The notes beneath the pieces are model-generated. The model was not told where the DNA came from. It saw nothing but the letters and a program-made list of their open reading frames with translations, and did not search any database. Position numbers and translations under genes: made by a program. This document shows, piece after piece, positions 46,850-58,500 of a stretch of 64,000 bases of DNA. The stretch is from Kryptolebias marmoratus. Lineage: Eukaryota; Chordata; Actinopteri; Cyprinodontiformes; Rivulidae. Where the stretch lies: positions 29,253,321 through 29,317,320 of the forward strand of contig NC_051438.1 of the NCBI RefSeq assembly GCF_001649575.2. Direction: 5' to 3'. The first letter of the stretch is position 1, and the number at the start of each line of letters is the position of its first letter.

Positions 46850-47835
46850 TTTACACAAAGAATTCATATTTTTCTTTAAATTTACAATAAACAAAACTGT
46901 AAAAACATTTCAAATTTGAGAATCTGTTGTAAGATAAACTAATAAAAGTGCATTTACAGAAAATTTATTTGGATTTAAAAGTAATAACATTTTATAAATT
47001 ACACACCAGCTGTTTTTGCCACTTTCACAGTAAATGTATTTATATATTATATATTAAATTACAGAGAACTCAAACTTCTGTCTGAACTGAAACTTTTCTT
47101 CGAGAGGCTGGATTTTTTAACTAAAACTTTAACACTTTGTTGTTTTTAAAAGATCCTTCAAAGCAAACAAAATGTGTCCAGATTAAAAAGAAGTGAAGGA
47201 ATAAACCTACAGATCCTGAAAGGACAGGTTCTTCTCTGGCACGTTCTGAAAATGTCCACAACACGTGAAACTACACACTATGATCAAATCTAATAAATAA
47301 TAATGTGCCTCATGAGACAATCAGTAAAACAATGAAAGTTTTTGTTGAAAACCTTCATCAGAGCAGAATTTGCTCTCCACCCATGTTCAGCTTCAGGGGG
47401 AATAAATGATAAAGACATCAAGTGTTTTTTTCCTGTGATGTAATTTCATGAAAATTGAAAATGAGTCTCATCTTTTTCTTCTATTGTCCTTCGTGTGATG
47501 AGCTGAAGAAGAACCCTGCGGCATAATTGCCTCAGTGTCTGCTTATTTGCCTCAAATGGATGATAATGAAATACTCCAGAAGATGGCCTGCGTGCTAATT
47601 TTAGAATGTGGGAAATAGTGGGAACATATTCAGAGCCGTCTGCAGGAACCCGGAGTGAATCAGGTCCTCGGGCCTTCGGTTCAACTCATCATCAGAAGAC
47701 TTTATAAAACCTGCAACAAGCTGACCTCGTGTTCCTGTTTGACCCGTTCTCATGTAGAAACAATCTGACCTGAGTTGAAGGAGAGTTTCTGATCTGAGAA
47801 ACTCTTCCTGGAATTAAAGGCCAAGCATTTCTTAA
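46850..47835. other. Intergenic, no gene recognised
   Basis: AT-rich, with no recognised repeat. Confidence 0.45.
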
Positions 47836-47837
47836 AG

Positions 47838-48075
47838 AAATGCTTATCGCCCGCCACCTTTCATGAAGAACTTTTAGACTAAAATCAACTTAAATGATGA
47901 AGTTTTGATCAAACTCTCTGAGGTATCAGGCTCAGATTAACCTCTCAGCTACTACCACAGCATTTTAGCTCAATATCTGTAAATCTGACTGAGTGAGTCA
48001 TCTTTGTGCTCTTTAAGGTCCTGTGGCGGCCATCTTGAGTGGGGCTGACTCCAAACGTTGGTGGATAATAACATG
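47838..48075 (-). repeat. Family A repeat, near full length left part
   Basis: 'atgcttatcgcccgccacct', 'aacctctcagctactaccac', 'ctgtggcggccatcttgagt'. Ends before the 'gagatattttgc' motif. Confidence 0.8.
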
Positions 48076-48279
48076 ATCTCCCCTCATGTGTAGAAATACA
48101 CTGCATAGATTTTCATTTTACAGATTAACCATTTTAAACATCAAACATGAACACATGATCCAGTTTAAAGGTTTTATTTATTACCTAAAAACGCATTTTT
48201 AGACTAAATAAACACATTAAACTTCTTAAATAGGATTAAATAATCCATCACATGTTCATTGTGATACAAAAGGACTAAA

Positions 48280-48510
48280 CTAGAAGCACTCTGAGATCAC
48301 AAACCTGCTCCTCGACCACGGAGTCAATAAAACATTGTAGGAGGCGGATCGTGATCCCGATCAGCACCAGAATTTAATCATTTATTCTTTGTGAAAACCT
48401 CAACATGTCCTGGAAATATCTTCAAAATCAGTTTATTACTTTCTGAGTAATCTTGTGCACAAACAAACAAACAAACACAACTAAAGACACATTCATCCTT
48501 GGTGGAGGTG
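48280..48510. repeat. Family B repeat
   Basis: Begins around 'ctagaagcactctgagatca' with 'acaaacctgctcctcg'. The middle has 'aaaacctcaacatgtcctgg' and 'tgagtaatcttgtgcacaaa', and the right end is 'tccttggtggaggtg'. Confidence 0.7.
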
Positions 48511-48559
48511 AAAAAATAAAATGATGACCATAAAAAAACTCATTTTAAAAACTAAAAGC

Positions 48560-49760
48560 ATCATAAGAAGATAAGAACAGGCTGGAAGCTGTCAGCAGCA
48601 TCTGAAAAAGAACAATGTTTCTGAAGGCGTTGAAGAGATCTCCATGTGTTTTTATATTTGCAAATAAAGTTAAATATTTTGAAAAAAAAAAAGTCTTGGC
48701 AGCCATCTGCTGAATGAGCTGAACGTTTTGAAATATGAGCAGCTAAAATAAAATGTGCAGAAGTCAGGTAACAAAACAACCAGGTTTGGCTGCTGACTCA
48801 ACCACATTATTATCATTAAATTAAACTCAAATAATCACCTGGCCATAAAGAAACACTGACACACATATTAGACTGTTTTTAAATAATAATAAACACGTTC
48901 AGCTCCTTGAATTAAATAAAAAGGAACATATTTAGATGTTTGCATGCATGCTGGTCTGACGGCAGCACAAACAAACAGCTTGGACCCTTTTTTAATGCAG
49001 CAGCTGGTTTTTCTTTAAGCCTCAGAGTCATTTCTCATTGCGTGCATCTGCACCGAGGTCAGACATATTTACCAGGCTGCTTTAGGAATTCCATCGGAAT
49101 CACGCGTTCCGTGACCTGAATGCCGCCGTGCACGGCAGAAAGGTCGCCTGTAATTGAAAGTGTGACATTGAAAAGGCAGGACAGAGGGGTAATTAATGTG
49201 CTGGCCTGCTGCTCAAACATGGACCCATCCTGCCCCCTGCTGGCCGCAGCTGTCCATGTTCTGCTGCGTGTGCTGGAGACCAGGCAAACATTCTGACCTT
49301 TGACCCCTCCGAACCTTTCACTTCTGGAAACATGAGGCCCAGAAGCTGCTCCGGGGGTCAGCAGGTCCTGACTCTGACATTTCAGGCGACTGGAAGACCT
49401 CACAGGTGTTTTTAACGCCCTGACAGTCATAAATTCTTTTAAAATCAGAAAGAGGACAGAATTATTCCTCTCAAACCTCAGTCGGCCCGAACCTGGTTCT
49501 GGTTCTGCTGGAGGTTTGAGTCTTTCCTTCCCGCTGTTGCCTTCATGCTGCTCAGGATGGGAGACTGAGACGAAGTGGAGATTCAATCTGCTTCCTTAGA
49601 TAGAAAACTTTACTAAACATCTTTTATAATGTTTGTAAATGTTTCTGATATATATATTTATATATATATGAATTGAACTTGAATCATGTCGACCATCAGA
49701 AACAGTTTTTATCAGCCGGAGTCAAAAGCCAGGCGATAATGTTTTTGCTTATGTGTTTTT
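48560..49760. other. Intergenic; possible conserved element at 49080-49340
   Basis: The 175-residue minus frame at 49059-49586 has no domain and I do not call it a gene. The stretch 49100-49210 ('gaaaaggcaggacagagggg' then 'taattaatgtgctgg') is repeat-free with homeodomain-like AT cores. Confidence 0.35.
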
Positions 49761-49763
49761 TTT

Positions 49764-50000
49764 CTGTCTGTTAGTAAAATATCTCATGAACTGCTGGGCA
49801 GATTTTAATGAAACTCTCAGAACGTCATCACTGGATGAACGTCTGCAACTGAATAACTGACTCAAGATGGCCGCTACAGCAAACTTATCTTAGCAAACAC
49901 AAAAGAAACTATAATTCAGTCAGTTTTTCTGATACTGAGCTGAGGTTGAGTGTGGTCGTAGCTGAGAGTCGTCCACAACACGTTCTCTGAGCTCTGAACT
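49764..50000 (+). repeat. Family A repeat, near full length
   Basis: Starts 'ctgtctgttagtaaaatatc', has 'actcaagatggccgctacag' and 'ggtcgtagctgagagtcgtc'. The right terminus is decayed. Confidence 0.85.
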
Positions 50001-50009
50001 TTATGTTTG

Positions 50010-50810
50010 GGAGGTTTTTTTTTTTAAGGTTTGACCTACTTTCTCAGAACAACATGATCCGAGTAACTCTGCATGAAAGGCAGACGGTGACATGCATTCA
50101 TTCAAGAAATGCTTTAATTAAAATATGTTTTAGTTTCAACAAGATGAAAATCCTAAAACCGAACTGTTTGATTGTAATTAGTGAGAAATTGTTTGATTAA
50201 AATCTGAAGATATAACCTTTAAAAGCAGATTAAAGTTCTCTGTGGAGGTTTTGAAGAGGTTTTGTTTCGACACAAACAAAATGTTCTTTTGACATCTGAT
50301 GTTTCTGAGCAGACAGAAAGCTGCAGGTCAGTAAACTTTCCACTGAGCGATAAAACAAGATGTCTCATTTTTCATATCAGAGGTCTTATCAGACCAACAA
50401 CCACTGAAATAATTTATGGTTACAGAATGTTAAAGTCAAGTTCTCTACTCCTGGAATTACATCATTTTCCTAAAAGCTGAAGTAAGCATGAAATAAAAGG
50501 GTTTTAAACTCCCACAGTCACTGATCAGCTGCTCCGTCACATGATGGAGAAACAGCAGCTGGATTAAAAAAAACAAATATACAGCAACTCTCAAAGCTGA
50601 AACCAAAAAGGCTGTTTAATTTGAATCAAACAAGCTGAACTTTGATATTTAAACAAAAAGAAAACTATAAATTTCTATGAAGGCAGTTTGGTTTCTGAAT
50701 TTAAATTTTTCACCTGATGAGCCTTGAATGTAAAACAGTCCAGTCAGCAGATTATCAAGCTTTTCTCACACATCAGGACACGTTGAAGAACCTAAACAGT
50801 TTTTATTCTA
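50010..50810. other. Intergenic, no gene recognised
   Basis: AT-rich, with no recognised repeat or exon. Confidence 0.45.
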
Positions 50811-50814
50811 ATTA

Positions 50815-51040
50815 AAACTAGAAGCACTCGGAGAACACAAACCTCCGCCTAAAACAAAGGGTCATTAAAGGATTGTAGGAGCCGGATTGTTCATCCGATC
50901 ACCATGAAAAGATTTATCTGTTCTGTGTAACAACCTCAACAATTCCTGAAAATTTCATTAAAATCCATTCATTTCTTTTTGAGTAATCTTGTAGACAAAC
51001 AAACAAACAAACAGGAAACATAACCTCCTTGGTGGGGATC
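50815..51040. repeat. Family B repeat, best preserved
   Basis: 'actagaagcactcggagaac' leads into the left end 'aacctccgcct'. Then 'aaaatttcattaaaatccat', 'tgagtaatcttgtagacaaa', a CAAA tandem and the right end 'aacctccttggtgggg'. Left and right ends are inverted relatives (acctccgcc against ggtgggg). Confidence 0.75.
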
Positions 51041-51049
51041 GATAAATGA

Positions 51050-53140
51050 ACAAAGGTCAAAGGTCGCTGCTTACCCCTCTGATTGTAAAACTCTGGTTTG
51101 ATTTTAGGACAAAGCCTAAAAGTCAATCACCTTACAAAAAAACTGGATTTATTTAAAATTTAAAAAGTTTTCCTTAGAGAGTGCATTTAGGAAGGGGGTG
51201 GAACAGATACATGGTGTCAGCACAGATAGAAACCCAGGCTTGGTCGTCCTCCCTTCCTGCTCAGCTGTCACACGTAACGTTGCTCCGCAGCTGACTGGTA
51301 TTTAGGGAACTGTCTGCAACCATTAAAGGGCAAAAAAAAGTTTCAACATGTGGTATTTGGTTGTGTGAATGTCATCAGATATGAAAATGAACTTCCAACG
51401 CATTCAGATCACATTTCAGTGAAGAAATGTGTTTTTTTTTCTTTCTTGCAGTGTTGAGTCACCGATGAGCCAACAGCCCAGTGAGGTTCTGGTTTTAGTG
51501 ACGTCTCTTCGTGGTTCCGTCTATTTCCTGGTTAAATGTTTAAATCTGCTGAATGGAGGAGTTTATTACAGACCTGCTCAGAATAAACATGACTAAACTG
51601 TCACGTCTGTCTTAATTTAACTTCCCCTCTCTGAGTGTGTTGCTCGATGATGCCGTTCTGTGACGACACTCAGGTTGTCCTTGACCTCCTTCACTCCCGA
51701 CAGGAACCTGAACCTAACGGGCTCTTATCGGCCGCACCTTCAGCCCTCCACCAATCAGCTCTCAGATCCAGGGCACACCGCCACATGTTGGACCCAAACA
51801 AAGGTGCAGGGAGTTGAAACATGTGCTCTTGTTTTGATGAAGTGTGTAAAGCTGCTGTTTTTCGTTGATATCAGCACCTGGACTTTGTCCGCACTCGATA
51901 AAAGCAGGGGAACAGTCCCACTGCCAACGATTAACCCTTATCACAGGAAATCAGTGCGTACTAATTCTACTGGATCACATCTGTTCAATGGAGTTTAACT
52001 TTTAGACTTATGAATTCTAGGAATTATTTATAATCAGCAAAGACAAGACAATTTAAACAGTTCATTTAGATTTTCATCGATTGAATTAATAAACAATCAT
52101 GATCATAAATAAAATAAAACATCTCCAGTTAATAAACTTCTTCATCTCTACTTTGACACTAAAACAGGTTGACAGCAGGGACACCATGAGGCTGGAGACA
52201 GAACTGCAGCACTGCTTTAGCAGCTTCAGGTCAGTTTATTCTTCCACCAAATCGTACTTTTGGTCATAATGTACCCGAACATTTAGGTCATGAAGAGGAG
52301 CTGTCTGCTACCTCCACGTTTACATCCTGATTAATGGAGTAAATGTCAGAAATTAAGTTTTTGAATTCTTATTATTCCTCATCTGAGCTTTCAGGGCTGT
52401 AGCTCTGATGTTTTCTGTCAGAGGAAAGCTACAAACAACAAGACTCAGATCCCCTGAGAACATCCGCAAACATTTTGAGACATTTTGGAGACTCCTTCAT
52501 GATTTGTGTTTGCCAGCTGGTCTCCAAATAGTCTGAACGCCGAATGACTGCTGAAGCTGAAACTGAGTTGGGAAAGTTAAGTCAAATAAATGCTACCAAA
52601 AACCTCAGCAGGGGTCAATAAAAACAGGAAATATTGTCTGAATGCTGAGTCAGCATTTAGACAATATGATAAGGTTAAAAATAAACTGTAACTATATAAC
52701 CCCGGCATTAAATGAATCAGTAATTCTCTCTAATTCTGCACCGAATCAGGCTGGTTGGTTATCCTGAGTTCAGCTGCAGGTCTGAGCTCAGACTCCGTCA
52801 TCAGAGAGCAGAAACCTGACACACAGGTATGAGCTGCAGCGTCAGCAGACCAACATCCAACCAGCAGCTCAGGTGGCTCAAAGATAAATAAATCAAATTT
52901 AACATTTTAAAACCAGTGAAGCACATGTAAACTAATAAAACATAAGGAAAAAGATTTCAGGTAACCTTCTGAGGTCAAAGAAAACAAAAGTCAAGTTGGA
53001 TTTTAGGAGTTTTTGCTTCCTGTTCTGCAGCAGTCAGTTAATATTTAACTGACATAAAAACAAAGGCTGGAAGACGGGTTAAAATATTAACTTGATAAAT
53101 GTCATTAGCATGGTTTATGTCTAATATTAGTTCTCTTATT
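51050..53140. other. Intergenic, no gene recognised
   Basis: Frames at 51635-51998 overlap in two registers without domain character. No recognised repeats. Confidence 0.4.
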
Positions 53141-53149
53141 TAACTGATC

Positions 53150-53300
53150 TGAACCATTAAAACAGAGTCAGTTTGACCAAAGAGGTTCAGATCAGGGCTC
53201 AGATCGGTCCAGTGTTTGGTTCTGACCCATTCTTGGTGTTCTGGGTCATTATCCTGTTGGACACATGAGCTGAGACTGAGACATCTGGCTCCACAAAGCC
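53150..53300 (-). mobile_element. Tc1-like transposase remnant
   Basis: Within a minus-strand frame (53140-53430), residues near the C-end read 'VQQDNDPEHQEWVRTKHW' followed by 'LSPDLN'. This matches the Tc1/mariner catalytic neighbourhood (QQDNDPKH ... SPDLNPIE). The spacing between the motifs is a few residues and the final 'PIE' is replaced, so it is a shrunken, non-functional relic. Confidence 0.55.
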
Positions 53301-53309
53301 TTGATAGTC

Positions 53310-54480
53310 TTGAGGTTTCATTGGACTCAGAACAGAACCGAGCCTCCTCCATGTCCCCCTGTAGGTTCAGGGTTCTGTTCTGGTTCTGGTTTGGGTCTGT
53401 GGATACAGAGCTGATGGGACATGTTGTCAAAAAGCTCCAGTTTTGTCTCCCAGAATGTTGGTCTCATTTACTGCCGGCGCCAACGGGTCAATAAAGATTT
53501 ATTTTATCGTTACAGGAAAAGGAAACGTCTCAGAAACGGTTCTTGACCCTTATGTTGTTTTTTAAGTTGAATTTCTTCAGAATAATTTCTAGTTTATGGT
53601 GTTCAAGATACTAAAAATGATAAGAAAGAAAGAAAAAAGTAACATCAATCTCTAAAAACCACACAAACATTTTTATTAATGTTTATCAAGTTTTTATTAC
53701 TGCCTGCTGTCTTAAAAGGTAGGTAGGTGTCTGAGTTTGGTCTGTCTGTTAGCAAAACTAAACAACAACAACAAACAAAACTAAAAACTTTAAATTATAG
53801 AGCAGACCCTGGCTTTCATATGAACTGGGTGGAGTTTTAGGCTGCAGGTAAGCCCTGCAGGTAAACCACTTGTTTATTATTTACAGCAGAGCTTCTATAT
53901 CTGGGACAAGTGAGGAGTGTTCGTGATTAAAGCTCTGAAACATTAACCTAAAGGATTTTTATGACGACTAAATGTTTACAGACAAGTTAACCCTTTCAGC
54001 TCCAGCGTCACACTTCAGTTTCCAGGGAAGAAACCGGAAGCAGCTCCATGTTTGTCGACATTTTCAGCCCATTTTGTCCAAACTCGGCTTTATGAAAAAT
54101 GACATTTAAAGGTTGGAATCTGTCTCTGTCAGTGATGGAAGCACAGCTCAGAGTTTTTGTTTTAATTTCTTCTAATTGTTGAACCATCTGTGCTGCTTCG
54201 AGCTCATCAAACACTGACTATCATCTCTGATTATCATCATTTATATCATCAGACAAGAACAACAATTTATAGAATGAAATTAAACTGATTTATATTTGTG
54301 TGGTTCAGGATAAGGATTGTTGCTGGTTTATCTGCTTGTTCACAATAGTTTTGCTCTGAATTTGACCATTTTTCTTACCCCACATTGCAGCATTTATTAT
54401 TTTAGCACTTTTCAAACAGTGGCACAGGCAAGGAAATAAAACAAGAGAGTATAAAAGATAAAAATAATGAAACTAGCAAC
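53310..54480. other. Intergenic, no gene recognised
   Basis: Contains only a 15-nt scrap of family A ('ctgtctgttagcaaaa') at about 53740. Confidence 0.4.
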
Positions 54481-54487
54481 CCTTGAA

Positions 54488-54680
54488 GTACATATCACTC
54501 TCTGCTTAAAATTTAAAATAAATATCTTGTGCAATCTCTTATTGTGATCTCGCATGTGATGGGGATGACTGTCAGCTACTACTACACCATATTATAGTTC
54601 AGTATCTATAAAACTGACTGACTGTAACCATTTCTGTCCATCAGTCCAGTGGTTTATGAGATATTGTATTAACAGACAGA
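54488..54680 (-). repeat. Family A repeat, internally deleted
   Basis: 'gtacatatcactctctgc' (decayed terminus), 'gatgactgtcagctactact', then directly 'ccagtggtttatgagatatt'. The 'gccgccatcttg' segment is missing. It lies about 0.8 kb upstream of the slc25a48 start codon. Confidence 0.75.
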
Positions 54681-54949
54681 ACTGACTCCTTTTATTTAAA
54701 GCTTTAAACAAAAATCTCTTGTTTAGAATATGTGATACTGAACCAGGTAAGAACCAGGTACCTGGGAGTACCTGGGACACGGCTGTTTCTGTTTTTCTTC
54801 CATATGGTTTAATTAATTTCTTCATTAAAGATGACCTCAGGGGTTGAAATGTAGAAGGTTAAAGGTCATATTTAGGTCTAGGTTTGTTTTTCAGCTAAGT
54901 GCAGCTGTTTTTATCACCGCAGTGAGTACATGTTCTCATGTATCTGTCA

Positions 54950-55456
54950 GCTTCACTGCTGGAGGTGTTCGGTTCCCGTCCATAGGCGGAGGGCTCCGTC
55001 TATTTCCGCTTCTTCCCGGGACATGAGGCGGAGGACGGTCGGTTTCTGACTCCTGTAAGAAGATTCTCCGGGTTTTATGTCGAATCTGAGGCCCGGCCTG
55101 AGCTCTGCGGCTCGGCGTTTTCTCCTCATGGCTCATTTCCATGACGGCCTCCCCATTGGCTGCGCGGCTTCGAGACCTCGCGCCTGATTGGTCGGCCGGT
55201 CTGTCCCGCTGATTCCCATCTTTGTCCTGATTGGCCGCTGCGCTGAGCTGCGCGAGCCTTCTCCTTATCTGCTCGGGCAGTGTTTAAAATTGTATTTTTT
55301 TTTTTTTTCGTTTTTCTCAGAAAGGACAGAAGCCGGGACGGTATCGATTTNNNNNNNNNNNNNNNNNNNNNNNNNNNNNTAGGCGGAGTTTTTACCCGCT
55401 GACGGGTGACAGGCGGCGGGCAGAAGTTTGAAGCCGAGTCGGTGAGTGGAGGAAAG
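54950..55456 (+). promoter_or_regulatory. slc25a48: slc25a48 promoter / 5' UTR, GC-rich with three inverted CCAAT boxes
   Basis: The GC- and CpG-rich stretch differs sharply from the AT-rich desert before it. ATTGG (inverted CCAAT, the NF-Y site) occurs at 55155-55159, 55187-55191 and 55230-55234. No TATA box at a fitting place. An N gap (55351-55379) probably lies in the 5' UTR or proximal promoter. A TGA in frame with the start codon at 55400-55402 fixes the start of the coding region downstream of it. Confidence 0.65.
55351..55379. other. Assembly gap (29 N)
   Basis: A run of N upstream of the start codon. Confidence 0.99.
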
Positions 55457-55511
55457 ATGCAGAGCTCCAAGAATTTTCGTTTGGATGATTTCGTCGCGGG
55501 ATGGATCGGCG
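55457..55511 (+). CDS. slc25a48: slc25a48 coding exon 1
   Basis: Encodes the N-terminus up to 'DDFVAGWIG' and one base of Gly19. Donor GTGAGT. Confidence 0.92.
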
Positions 55512-58500
55512 GTGAGTAACAAGCTGTCCCGAACAGCGGGGTTCTGTGATGGAGGATCATTTTAGAGCTGTTCATCAAAGATTAGATCTTATTTTCGTGG
55601 CGGAACAGGCGGCTTCAGAGCCGGAGGCGAGCCGCCCGCGGATGGAAAACTACTGCATCCACATCTGATGTCAACAGAAGGGGCTGTATGAAAGAATCCT
55701 GCTTAATCCTGGTTAACACTCACCTTTTTACCCCTGACTATCACAACATCTTTATTTTACCCCCAGAAATGTTTTCAGGGTGTGAATATTTGTATAAATT
55801 GGACTCTTAATGAGAAAAGTAATTTTTAATCGCAGTGACAGGTGTGGCCGCTAGGGGCGCTGCTGCTAATTCACATTATGTTGCATAAAAAAAAACAAAA
55901 AAAATGCTGGAATCAAGTTTTATTTTTATGATTTTTGTGTTTTTGTACGTGCCTGCCTGTTATCAAACATCTGATAAATCTCAGGGAAATAAAATCTTTA
56001 AATAATAATCATTACTCTGCACCTGTTAAACCTGTGAAGTCAGTCAGATTCAAGATGGCCGCCACAGCTATGCAACATTGGTCAACACAGAAATGGCCAT
56101 GACTCAGTTTCACAGGCATTGAGTTAAAATGTGGTGTGGTAGAAGCTGTCTGGCCATCTGTGGGTGCCATATTGTGACATCTCATGTGTTGCATGTAATG
56201 TTACTTTTTAAGGTTATTTTTGTTTTAAACTGGAAACATCTTAAGTTGAGAAATAATGACATGAAAGGAAGAGGTGTGAATAATATTCATGCGTCAACTT
56301 CAGTGGAAGGGTTTCACCATTTACCTTCCAATTTTATAACAAAAAAATAATAATAAAAAGTCACAAAACAGTTGCTGATTTTAACTTAAAGGTTTTTACC
56401 TAGAAATAGAATATTATAGATAGAGAATATCTGATTCAAGCTCGTTTGGGATGAAAGTATGCAGGTGGTTGAGTTATTTAAAGCCTCTCTCTTGAACTGT
56501 AAGTGACCCATGATGGACGGTTGTCCCAGTTGGACAGAAAGACACTCTGAGCTGCCAGCCTGCACAGCCAAGTCTTTGTGTCTTTTATATATATATTCTT
56601 TTTCAGATTCTTTAAAATGCCCTTAAATTGGAAAAATAAAAACGAGCGTTTCACCAAATCTGTAGGAAAATTATTAGTTTGTTCTCGTCAGGTTTATCTT
56701 ATTTTACGGCTTCCTGTCATAAAGAAAGTGCTTGAAGCATTCCTGTTCTCGCTGATAAAGTGATAAAGAAGGTTTTATCTTCAGATGTGCAACATGGGAG
56801 CTGGAGCCTTAAATAAATTAGAGTTGTGTGTCCAGTTTGAGCGTGTAAAGCTGTTTGTTTGTGTCCTGAGTTGTTGTGTTGAATTATGTTGGTTCCAGAG
56901 CCGTAAACTGTTTTCCTGCTTCGTGGAGGCAGTGAGGCTCGGAGAAGGGCTGAAGGGGCTAAATGGGGCCACGACAGACTGATTGTCTCCGTGTAACAGA
57001 CTTCATGTTTTATCTTACGTTCACACTGACCACATCCACTTCTTATACAAACCTGTAACACATCTGCTGAAAATGTCCTCCTCCCCGTGTTGTAGATGTG
57101 CTGTTTTTATCTCAAACCGTTCCAAAGTAACAACACAATTCCTTTTTTTTTGTCTGCAGGAGCATCCAGCGTGGTCGTAGGACATCCGCTGGACACGGTG
57201 AAGGTATTTAAGACTTGTCTCAGCTTTTACAGCCGTCCCACCTGTTGCTTAATCTGTCTCACCTGCTGGAGTTTTTCAGACATCCTTTCATGTCGATGTG
57301 AAGAAACAAAGTAGGACAGGTCGTCAAAGTTGAGTCAGGAGGAAAACGGCTTCGGCTCTTCTCATCTGGGGTTATGGAGAAAGTTTCAGAGCAGTTCATG
57401 TCTCACCTGTTGTTTGGTTTGGACCAGACTGACCAGCAAATGGCTAAAACCTTCTCCAATATAATATCTGTTTGTAAGCTAGCTGAAGCACTTCCTGCAG
57501 GAAGGAATCATATTTCTGCTGAGAAACTGTCAGTCTTAGTTTGTTTCTCCAGACTGAGGCCATTCAGTGAGTGATCTGCAACAGGTATGATCATGATTGT
57601 TCCTAAGCTTTCCTCTGAATCCCATTTCAGAATGTCTGAAATATCATTACAACACATACATGAATTAAACTGTCATTTAAAAACTAATTAAGAAAGAGGA
57701 GTCTGCAAGGAGCTAAATGCTTCCAGATGATGTGAATAAAGAAGAGAAATCTGACTCTGGTTGGTTTGTTTCCTGCAGACGCGGCTCCAAGCAGGAAAAA
57801 ACTACAAGAACACACTTCACTGCATCCTCAGCATCTACAGGAAGGAGACGGTAAACATCCAGCCTTCTTCTCAGCCTCCATATTTACTGCACATTCAACC
57901 CTAATCCCAAAGAAGAGGAAGTTGTTTCTAACTGTGGCCGGATGGTTTCCAGAGAAAAAGTCAGCTGTTTTCAGTCCGACCGCTTTGCCTCGGTCTGGTT
58001 TAAATAAGCGTCGCTCCAGAGAAGACAGATGTGAAACTAGGACTTCCTGTCTGTGTGATGGAGCTTCTGGCAGCAAGCTGGAGATGATGGGATGTTTAGA
58101 GTCTTCCCAGTTTTCCTGAGGAACGTTATTCTGAAATGATTCCTCCAGTTTTAGACAGACCGGTGAATCCCCACTCCTCTTACTGTTGATAATTAATTTA
58201 ATTCGTTATAAATGCTCCTCCTGATGTTTCTTATTCGTTCTGTTTTTATACAGCTGATGTTTCCTGTGTTCCTTTGTGAATAAAATACAAATTAATTCGA
58301 TTTTTTTAATGAGATCAGTTGGTTTTCAGGTTCTAAAACTGAGAAAATCTGGTTTTTGTCATTTAGAAACAGAAAGTGTTTTCATGAACAATAAAAACAA
58401 AACCTGGTTGAGTTTTCAGGTTTTTATCTGCGTGTGATGAGATTTCTGCTCCGGTTTCACTTCAGTTTTCTCCAAACCCGCAGCCTGGCTTGGTTCCTGC

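Noticed and set aside
49059..49586. 175-residue minus-strand open frame
   Set aside because: No domain, low-complexity stretches, no splice or promoter context; overlaps a GC-balanced patch where long frames arise by chance.
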